Assembly (NCBI GenBank): GCA_030998225.1
Contig: JAPYXD010000743.1
Location: 1,488,001 to 1,552,000 of the forward strand
DNA: 64,000 nt
Direction: 5' to 3'
Origin: Diplolepis rosae
Taxonomy: Eukaryota; Arthropoda; Insecta; Hymenoptera; Diplolepididae
The position numbers were made by a program, and so were the translations under genes. Shown here one piece after another: positions 55,951-64,000 of the stretch (positions are counted from its first letter, which is position 1; each line of letters opens with the position of its first letter). The notes below the pieces were generated by a model. It searched no databases. It had not been told where the DNA came from and saw only the letters and a list, made by a program, of their open reading frames with translations.

Positions 55951-57535
55951 ACTTGTTTCGCTGTCTCAGGGTCCTCGCCAAGCTCTTACTGACAAGGTTC
56001 ATCATCACATCGTTACTAAGGGACCTCCGCTAGCTTCTCGGGCAAGGCGATTGCCTCCTGACAAGCTTTCTGCGGCAAGAAGCATTTTTAAACAGCTTAT
56101 TGAGGCTAACATTTGTAGACCTTCCAGCAGTCCCTGGGCTACACCTATCCATATAGTCCGTAAGAAGAATAATGAATGGAGTGTTTACGGTGACTATCGT
56201 AGACTGAATGCCGTCACCGTTCCTGATAGGTACCCAGTACCTCATTGGCATGACTTTTCTGTCATTCTTCGCGGTAAAGAGGTATTTTCAAAACTAGACT
56301 TGCACATGGCTTATCATCAGATACCTATTGCTCCCGAAGATGTTCCAAAAACCGCAGTCATCACACCTTTTGGATTATTCGAATATATGTCTATGACTTT
56401 CGGTTTGCGGAACGCGGGTCAAACTTTTCAAAGGTACTTCCACCAGGCCGTTGGAGACCTGGATTTCTTGTATGCGTATATCGATGATATCCTCATCGCC
56501 TCTTCAAGACCTGAAGAGAATGAGTTACACCTAAAGCTAGTTTTTAATCGGCTTAAGAAATACTCTCTTCGCACTAACGTCGAAAAATGTCTGTTCGGTC
56601 AGTCAGAGTTGTAGTTCCTTGGATATCGTATTAACTACAATGGTTGTTCCCCTACTCCTGAAAAAGTCCAAGCTATTACCAACTTTACCAAGCCTAAAAC
56701 CATAGCCGAACTTCGTAGATTTTTGGGCATGATAAATTTTTATTGCCGTAGTTTACCTCACGCCGCCAAAAAACAAGCGCCTATTAATAAATACTTAAGA
56801 GATTCTAAAAAAAAAGAAAAAAGGGTCATTAACTGGACTCCTGAGGCGGAGGATGCGTTTATCCAGGCCAAACAAGACCTGGCCAACGCAACTCTTCTTG
56901 CCCATCCTTCTCACAACGCCGAAACCCGTCTTGTCACGGATGCGTCTAATATCGGCATGGGAGATTCACTCGAACAACCATTTGATGGTATTTGGAAACC
57001 TCTCGCCTTGTTTTCAAGAAAGTTTTCTCCATCTCAATTAAATTATAGCGCTTATGATCGCGAGTTTACAGCTGTTTTTGAAGCTATTCGTTACTTCAAG
57101 TTTTTTCTGGAAGGAAAAATCTTCAAAATCGTCACTGATCATAAACCTTTGATTTTTGCGTTTAATCAACGTTCTGAAAAGTCTACGCAACGACAACGAC
57201 AGTTGTCGTACATTTCTCAATATACCACTCAAATCGAACATCTTCCAGGTACCGACAACCTCGTTGCTGATTCCTTGTCTCGAGTAGAAACCATCACCAT
57301 TCCTACCGAATTCAGCCTTGTTGAGCTCGCTGAAATTCAGAACACTGATGAGGAACTCAAAAATCTCCTGAAGGACCCGAAGTGTTCGTTAAACCTCAAG
57401 AAAAAACAATGGGATTCTGGCAAATCATCAATCTATTGTGACGTTTTAAGCGAAACTCTTCGTATGTACATTCCATGTGGATTGCAAAAACATGTATTCC
57501 ACCTTTTTCACAATCCAGCGCATCCAAGCGCATGA
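55874..57535 (+). pseudogene. Gypsy E reverse transcriptase and RNase H with one stop
   Basis: [62 protein letters not shown] and [11 protein letters not shown] (YIDD active site). A single in-frame TAG at 56612-56614 separates this from FLGYRINYNG and LRRFLGMINFYCR. RNase H follows: RLVTDASNIGMG (catalytic Asp), YDREFTAVFEAIRYF (Glu), FKIVTDHKPL and LPGTDNLVADSLSR (Asp). It ends at the integrase HH-CC finger start (FHNPAHPSA). RT and RNase H look well preserved apart from the stop. Confidence 0.85.
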
Positions 57536-57592
57536 ATGAGGCAAAATAAATATTTAAAATGTTTTTATCCTTATTCTACGTTAAAAAATAAT
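57531..57592. repeat. 62-bp direct repeat (copy 2)
   Basis: Matches 50437-50498. It replaces the expected continuation of the gypsy E integrase and leads directly into the 318-bp tandem units. Confidence 0.85.
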
Positions 57593-57770
57593 ACCTGTCA
57601 TTAAAAGCAGTGCGGTGGTTCATCACTTTCCATGTCTTCACCGTCAGGACTGACTATTTGTTAGAGTGAGATGAAAGTATAGTTGTGTCTCACTCCAACC
57701 AATTGTCAACTTTAACGGAGACGTTCCACAAAAGGTGAACCACTCCACTGCCTTCAATGACAGGTATTAT
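57588..57770. mobile_element. Small inverted-repeat element ATAATACCTGTCATT (unit 1)
   Basis: 183 bp, ends ATAATACCTGTCATT and complement, inner match GTGGTTCA/TGAACCAC. A second identical copy at 57906-58088 arose by the tandem duplication. The two flanks come from different sequences, so no duplication can be scored. Confidence 0.75.
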
Positions 57771-57905
57771 GTTTTTTCCCTTAGTAACGATGTGATGATG
57801 AACCTTGTCAGTAAGAGCTTGGCGAGGACCCTGAGACAGCGAAACAAGTTCAGGGAAGTCTGCCAAGATTTTGATGTATTTTGATTCCTTATTCTACGTT
57901 AAAAA

Positions 57906-58088
57906 ATAATACCTGTCATTAAAAGCAGTGCGGTGGTTCATCACTTTCCATGTCTTCACCGTCAGGACTGACTATTTGTTAGAGTGAGATGAAAGTATAG
58001 TTGTGTCTCACTCCAACCAATTGTCAACTTTAACGGAGACGTTCCACAAAAGGTGAACCACTCCACTGCCTTCAATGACAGGTATTAT
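57906..58088. mobile_element. Small inverted-repeat element (unit 2)
   Basis: Copy of 57588-57770 within the second 318-bp unit. Confidence 0.75.
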
Positions 58089-58095
58089 GTTTTTT

Positions 58096-58620
58096 CCCTT
58101 AGTAACGATGTGATGATGAACCTTGTCAGTAAGAGCTTGGCGAGGACCCTGAGACAGCGAAACAAGTTCAGGGAAGTCTGCCAAGATTTTGATGTATTTT
58201 GATGTCAACCACACTAACTCCAAAAATGGAAGTATTTTTGACAAACCCTTTAACGCTACGACATGTTATTGAGTCCAAAAGTCGTGCCTCGTGAAGAATC
58301 GGAACAAGGTGAAAATAAGCCAACAGGTCCGCTCCAATAATTGGATAGGGAATTGCGGCTATACAAAAATTCCACGATATATTACGACGAAAGTCAAAAT
58401 TCAACGAGATATATTTCTCGCCAAAAGTACAAACTCGCGAGTCGTTTGCAGCAAATAGTACAAACTCTTTGAGTTTTTTTGTCGGCAGAAAATAAGGAAA
58501 TATCCGAGCTGGTATCGATAAGATAAATCAACCCTGAATCACGGCCACGCATGTGGAGACGTTTAGACTTTCTATTATCTAAATCGAGAGTCTCCACTCG
58601 ATAAAGCTCAATTAGTTTTC
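58096..58620 (-). pseudogene. Gypsy E protease fragment, arm B copy
   Basis: Mirror of 55500-56022. Few differences, e.g. His for Asn in AYFHLVPIL and several near the left end of the protease. It stops at the palindrome centre, so no RT domain remains here. Confidence 0.75.
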
Positions 58621-59630
58621 CTGAGACGATGCCTCAGCTTTCATTAGACTTCACTTACAATTGATTATATAAATAATTTATTATTTACAGAAGAGCAGAA
58701 TCAAATTATGAATGAACTAAAATCTTACAAATTACAATAAAGGTAGTTATTTTGCCAAAAATAAGGTCTCTGGAAAAAAAAAAGTTTTTCTATTATATGA
58801 AGAACTGAAATGATATTGTTATTCCTTTCTTATGAAAGGAAAAGCATTTTATATTTTTCTGTAACTGGATTTTTCTTAATGTCGCTTCTTACCAAATTTA
58901 TAAAAAATTGTAGAATTTTAATCAACCATCGGTTATTATTTCGAGAAAACCATTCACTACAACTCTACTGTTTCTACTTTTGAAAATAAGTTAATAATCG
59001 TGAAATGTATTTATTTATGTAACAAATGTTTTCTTTTCATAAAATGGTTTCAATGATTTAAGCGTAGATTTGATCTTTTAAACTCTTATGACGAAAGGTT
59101 TCACCTATTTTTTTGAGATGTGCCTGAAATTGAAATCATTATTGAAATTACGAAATATGCAATTACAGAAAATTTAATTTTATAATTGCGAAAAGTGATA
59201 CAACTAATTGTAGAAAAGTTGCACATTTTGATTACTTCCTATTTATGAATACAAAGATATTTTTGTTACATGCGCAAATACGATATAAAATATAAGCGTG
59301 CCTCACAAAATTTGGATTGTCAACCATAATAGTGCAAGCATATAATTTTAGTCTTTTAAGCAATATTTATTTTTAATTTCACATTTTGTCATTGTACAGG
59401 TATGTTGCACATAATATTTGCAATGGAACTTTAAGATAATTATCATCTTCCTTTCTGCACAACCACAGAGGTAGAGTTACCTGCCCGTTTTTCTTAACTT
59501 AGATTCCTCAGTAGGCCTAATCCACAACCTGAACGATATATTTACAATATCTACAATATTTACAATTTTCCTAGGCAGTTTATAAGTTTTACATTTAATA
59601 TATTGCAAAAAATAAAACTTTAAAGATTTT
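58621..59630. other. AT-rich arm block, no gene (mirror of 54491-55495)
   Basis: Mirror of arm A content; no coding feature. Confidence 0.5.
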
Positions 59631-59949
59631 AATTAAATTTCTTCTTAAAAAAAAATTGATGTGTTCTTAATCCTGTTCAAATCAACTATACAGGTCACAA
59701 ACTTTCATGGTGGTACATTTCTTAACAGGTCCAGTTAATAACATCATTAAAATCTTCAAAAAACTGTGACTGATTCTCAATGAAATTAAATTGATTGAAA
59801 TTTAGATTGATTCTGAATTCTTTTTATACTACTTTGATAAAAATAAATTTTTCATTATAACAGTCATGAATAGAGTTCTTATAAATGTTATTGATTCTCA
59901 TAAATATCACAACTTTTGTGTACTTTCACAGAAAAGGTCTGAAATAAAT

Positions 59950-60480
59950 GATTTTAAGTGCCTCCGGCGCGTAAACTCGTATTTACGCTACAGTTCAGAG
60001 TAGCGTAATGTTGTGTATTACGCTACAGAGGAATGTAATGTAAAAATTGAACTGCGCATGCGCCTAATACGATACAGCGGAGCGCAATCTTCTTCTTCGT
60101 ACGGCGTTGGCGCCGTATTAAAAAAGCCTTGTACATTTGAACTGCGCATGCGTCTATTACAGTCCGTTGCTACTACACGAGATTGAGAAGATCAAAATGG
60201 CCGGATGTATTCGCGGAATGTTGAGTGAGATGGGCTATAATCACGGAAATTTCGACCTTTTCAGATTGGATTCGAGTGTACGCATAAAAACTCGCAAATG
60301 CGCCGAAGTCACATAAAATAGAATATGTGCCAATGCACACAATTCGGGTGGTTACGAGACTCGCTCAAAATGCTCGCAGGACTGATCACGCCTCGGCTTT
60401 GATCTCCAGCGAGCATTGTCACTCGTCGCGTAATAATCCTTATTATACGCCTAGGCACATAATATACTATTGTTATAGTT
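59950..60480. repeat. Palindromic repeat family copy, arm B inner
   Basis: Mirror of 53640-54170. Ends GTGCCTCCGGCGCGTAAAC and CGCCTAGGCACATAATA. Confidence 0.75.
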
Positions 60481-60539
60481 TGCCTACTTTTTCTTACTTT
60501 TTCTTCATCAAAAAAGCTCGGAGGCTGCTCAAAGTGAGG

Positions 60540-61691
60540 CACCTAGAAGCAACTAGTCGACAGGATCTTCGGATAAGAAATTCCAATTCCAGTGGTATGA
60601 TGACTTCCCAGAATGGAGACTATGAGGCAGACCAGTTAAAGATAATAATACTTTATTTTATTGTTGTGCCTGAAAAAGCATTTGCTTGCGTCAAGTCAAA
60701 TATACAGAATCACGAAAATACTACAAAGCATTGAAAGGCTTAAATTCGATAAAGAACGTATATTTTCGCAAACTGCTTCACATAATAATTTAAATGATTC
60801 CTTACCTTCAATGCTTAATGTATTTGACGACGAATTAACTGAAACTTCTTCCTTCGGATCAGTTCCAGTACTTGATTCCCTGCCGTCTGAAACAGTTAAG
60901 GAAACTGATGACACTTTGAAATCAAAAGGCTTAGATTCACTGAAAATTTTTCACTTGCTGAATTATGGTTTGCTTCATTCTTTTTAGAGAAAAATGTTTC
61001 GTTTGAAATTGGAAAAGATTTAGTTGAGCTTTTACAAGAATTGGGGAGTGACCTTGGCGTTCTTGATGCTGTGTCTTCAGGTCCCAAAAAATTATCAAAA
61101 ATTATGATTTATGTTTTAGCACCTCACGAAATGGACCGTATAACTAATATCTTGTGAGAAATTTATTTTTCAGTATATGTCGATGAAACCAGTGACAGAA
61201 TGAATGAGAAATGGTTGGCACTTTTAGCGCGCTATGTTGATCCTGAAACTTTACAAGTTAACAGTGTCCTTTTGCAGATGATAAATGTAGATGCATCTGA
61301 TTGTTTAGCACAAAAATTATTCGAATCTTTCCGTAATGTTTTGTGGCGAAAACACATTCCTTCAACTAACATTGTCGGTCTTTGCTGCGATGGTGCAAAT
61401 GCCATTGTTGGTAAGTTCAACTCATTTTACATCAGGTTGAAAGCTGCAAGTCCCAATTTTATTTTATGTCAGTGCGTATCTCACTATTCGGTTTTGATTG
61501 CATTCGCAGCATGTAAACATATTCCACAGTCTTTAGAGGCATCAATGTCATCAATTTCAACTTTCCTAAATATTAGTCCAAAGAGAACTGCGATTTTCAG
61601 GGATATGATGCTTCTCATTCAAGGCAACGTTAATAAAATCAAGAAATTAGTGCCAACACGTTGGCTTTCCCGCCACGAATGTGTTAAATAA
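60540..61691 (+). pseudogene. hAT (ZBED-like) transposase, arm B copy
   Basis: Best place to read the protein. Parts in order: finger-like N-terminus, frame 60661-60987, LWFASFFLEKNVSFEIGKDL, a stop near 61156, FSVYVDETSDRMNEKWLALL (first catalytic Asp), then 61200-61691 with LCCDGANAIVGK (second Asp) to PTRWLSRHECVK. The last catalytic Glu and the C-terminal hAT dimerisation domain are absent. hAT transposases excise by hairpin formation and make 8-bp duplications. Inactive. Confidence 0.75.
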
Positions 61692-61846
61692 TAAATTGAA
61701 ACATATAATTTCCTTGTCACTTTCTTCATGGAACAAGCAATAGAAAATATTGCAAAAGCTGATGCTATACTCAATGTACTTAATCTTCCTGAAACACAGG
61801 GGTATTTGCTTTTTCTTTATTTTTTCTGTGGAAAAAAGAGGCTTTC

Positions 61847-62084
61847 GACTGCACTGGGATTCGAGCCCAGGTCTTTCGATTGCTGGTCGACTGCTCTACC
61901 ACTGAGCTACACAGGCATCCGACATCTCCTTCTCGACAGGCAGATCTCCTTATAGTGGCAGAGCCACTAGGCTATATAAGGAGATCTGCCTGTGGAGAAG
62001 AAGATGTCGGACGCCTGTGTAGCTCAGTTAGTTAAAGCAGTCGACCGGCAATCGAAAGACCTGGGTTCGAATCCCAGTGCAGTC
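61847..62084. repeat. Head-to-head pair of tRNA-like repeats, arm B
   Basis: Copies at 61847-61916 (minus) and 62013-62084 (+); mirror of 52035-52272. Confidence 0.8.
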
Positions 62085-63094
62085 AAAAGCGTCTTTTTTT
62101 CCACAGAAATATTTTCAAATTCTTTAAATATTTGATTATCTTTAATTGGTCTTACCCATAGTCTCCATTCTGGGAAGTCATCATACCACTGAAATTGGAA
62201 TTTCTTATCCGAAGATCCTGTCGACAAGTTGCTTCTAGGTGCGTCACTTTGAGCAGTCTCTGAGATTTTTTGATGCGTGACTTTGGGCATTTTGTATACG
62301 GAGAAATTTCATTTTTATGCTTTTAATTTATTTGTACATTACTTTTGGAAAATCCAGTTAAAATTCGAAAGACGCGTGCTAAAGTCAAACTTTGAAATTA
62401 TGTAAACAAACATTAGCCTCTCTGAAAAGCAAATGACAATTTAGCATGAAGTTAGAAAACCTGCAGTGATCTATCGATTCATTTTCTCATAGCATCTATT
62501 TTTACCTATTTAAAAAAAATTATTTATACTTTCAGAAATTCTGGCTGACATGTTTGTCCACAAATTGGGACGTAATCCCTCAAAATGGAAATTTATTAAT
62601 TAATTGAAATCTTCAAACTTAGAACTGTCGGTGCACACGTGATCACAAATTCAGTATAAGTTTATAATGATTATTCTAATATTTTTTGCGTAATATATTT
62701 TCCATATTGAAAGAGCAAATGAAGAAAAATTAGGGAAACTATAACAAAATTATTTATTTCAGACCTTTCCTATGAAAGTACATAAAACTTGTGATATTTA
62801 TGAGAATCAATAAGATTTATAAGAACTCTATTTTACACTGTTATAATGAAACATTTATTTCTATCAGAGTAGTATAAAAAGAATTCACAATCAATTTCAA
62901 TCAATTTAATTTCATTAGGAATCAGTCACAGTTTTTTGAAGATTTTAATGATATTATTAGCTGGACCTGTTAAGAAATGTACCTCCATGAAAGTTTGTGA
63001 CCTGTATATTTGATTTAAATAGGAATAAGAACACATCAATTTTTTTTGAGAAGATATTTCATCAATATCATTAAAGTTTTATTTACCTCCAAGA

Positions 63095-63620
63095 TTTTTA
63101 TAATGAGGGTTATTATGCGACCAGCAACAATGCTCGCAGGAGATCAAAGCCAAGGCGTAGGCGAGACGTAGCTGACGCAAAGCCGAGACAAAGCCGAGAC
63201 GAAGCCGAGGCGCGATAAGTCGTGCGAGCATTTTAAGTGAGTCTCGTAATTGTGTGCATTGGCACATAATCTATTTTATGTGACTTCGGTGCGTATACGA
63301 ATTTTTATGCGTACACTCAAATATAATCTAGTATTCATCATGATTCTCGCCAATTGCACTTGATATTTCGCGACTAGTTCCGGACATTTTGATTTTCTCG
63401 ATCTTGTGTAGTAGTAGCGTATTGTAATAGACGCATGCGCAATTCAAATGTACAAGGCTTTGTCAGTACGGTGCCAACGCTGTACGAAGAAGAAGAATAA
63501 GAAGAAGATTACGCTCCACTGTATGGTTATAGGCTCATGCGCAGTTCAATTTTTACATTACATTCCTCTATATTGTAATACACAACATTACGCTACTATC
63601 AACTGTGTCGTAAAAACGAG
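63095..63620. repeat. Palindromic repeat family copy, arm B outer
   Basis: Mirror of 50499-51025. The repeat itself continues a little past the arm edge (to CGCGCCGGAGACAC), showing that arm A's copy is the truncated one. Confidence 0.75.
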
Positions 63621-64000
63621 TTTACGCGCCGGAGACACATAAAATATTTTTTATAGAATATTCTTGTTAAATTTATCATGCATATATTCTATAAGCTTAT
63701 AAATTTTTTGCAATATCTTAGATGTAAAACTTATAAACTCCCTTGGAAACTTGTAAATATTATAGATATTGTAAATGTTTCGTTCTGGTTGTGGATTAGG
63801 CCTACTGAGGAAACCACGTTCAGGAAAACGCGTATGTAACTCTACCTCTGTGGTGATTTTTTTATATTATATTATATTATATGCAACATACCTGTACAAT
63901 GACAAAATGTGAAATTAAAAATAAATATTTGTGCATGTAACAAAAATATCTTTGTACTCATAAATAGGAAGTAATCAATATGTGCGACTTTTCTACAATT
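63621..64000. repeat. Diverged copy of 54505-54960
   Basis: Shared words include GTGGATTAGGCCTACTGAGGAA, TAACTCTACCTCTGTGGT and CATACCTGTACAATGACAAA. Direct orientation relative to arm A. Continues past the window. Confidence 0.65.

Larger units (their letters stand above)
50499..56022. repeat. Giant palindrome, arm A
   Basis: Each position i pairs with about 114119 minus i in arm B (58096-63620), with almost no length difference and few substitutions (e.g. near 50738, 50886, 55812). Arm content in order: palindromic repeat, hAT-derived block with inverted ends (51030-54490) containing a SINE pair and a second palindromic repeat, an unassigned AT-rich block, then the start of gypsy E pol. 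Confidence 0.93.
55500..57535 (+). mobile_element. Ty3/gypsy relic E (protease, RT, RNase H)
   Basis: The first 520 bases belong to arm A and are mirrored in arm B; the rest lies in the palindrome centre. Order is protease, RT, RNase H, integrase zinc-finger start, cut at 57530 where the 62-bp repeat begins. No LTR seen. Confidence 0.85.
57569..58204. repeat. 318-bp tandem duplication, two units
   Basis: Units 57569-57886 and 57887-58204 look identical. Each has the CCTTATTCTACG start, an inverted-repeat element (57588-57770; 57906-58088) and about 108 bases of gypsy E read in antisense (CCCTTAGTAACGATGTG...). Confidence 0.88.
59630..63090. mobile_element. hAT-derived block with inverted ends, arm B
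   Basis: Mirror of 51030-54490: palindromic repeat at 59950-60480, transposase on the + strand, tRNA-like pair, then the N-terminal fragment on the minus strand (62129-62290). Confidence 0.65.
58096..63620. repeat. Giant palindrome, arm B
   Basis: Inverted near-identical copy of arm A. The inner edge is the GGG/CCC at 56020-56022 and 58096-58098, within the RT entry of gypsy E. The outer edge is CTCGTTTTTACG (50499) against CGTAAAAACGAG (about 63609-63620). Beyond that, arm B continues TTTACGCGCC while arm A continues into the 62-bp repeat. Confidence 0.93.

Noticed and set aside
50499..63620. A single transposon with 5.5-kb terminal inverted repeats
   Set aside because: The arms include truncated parts of several unrelated elements and a gypsy fragment cut mid-gene, which fits duplication of a composite segment better.

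Overview
The window is a piece of a repeat-rich, AT-rich insect genome. The evidence is one spliced, intron-bearing aquaporin gene of insect type, surrounded by arthropod-type mobile elements: Ty3/gypsy and errantivirus-like LTR elements, a Penelope-like element, an R1-like LINE, Tc1, hAT, P-like, THAP-bearing and TTAA-target DNA elements, and tRNA-like SINE repeats. The species and order cannot be fixed from the sequence.

The only clear host gene is the aquaporin on the + strand. Its exons are 5679-5936, 7369-7656 and 27240-27470; all junctions are phase 0 with GT/AG borders, giving 258 residues with both NPA motifs. Intron 1 (1.4 kb) holds a foldback repeat. Intron 2 (19.6 kb) is a stack of nested elements. 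In order these are: a Ty3/gypsy relic (8328-13388) split by a THAP-bearing DNA element (TATA duplication); a tRNA-like repeat; a Penelope-like element with a GIY-YIG domain, split by a 4.16 kb errantivirus-like LTR element (CCGT duplication) and a Tc1 relic; a minisatellite; a five-copy array of a conserved motif inside variable paired stems; a hAT-like element (8-bp duplication) carrying a nested TTAA element; further Penelope pieces including a hammerhead ribozyme; and a foldback transposon with a DDE-like ORF.

0-5.6 kb: hAT-family and P-like relics, an R1 LINE scrap and palindromic repeats. 27.5-50.4 kb: a second gypsy relic, a solo LTR with TAAA duplication, foldback elements, minisatellites, a THAP-domain ORF, a second P-like relic, and a third gypsy integrase split by a hAT-like element that is itself split by another hAT-like element.

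50.5-63.6 kb: a giant palindrome. Two arms of about 5.5 kb (50499-56022 and 58096-63620) are nearly identical inverted copies around a 2.07 kb centre. The centre holds a gypsy reverse transcriptase/RNase H and a 318-bp tandem duplication containing a small inverted-repeat element. Each arm contains a decayed hAT transposase, a head-to-head pair of tRNA-like repeats and two copies of a palindromic repeat.

The strongest items for follow-up are the stem-varying motif array at 21838-22092, the giant palindrome, the hammerhead at 24761, the aquaporin pore residue change, and the unassigned DDE foldback element at 25262-27105.
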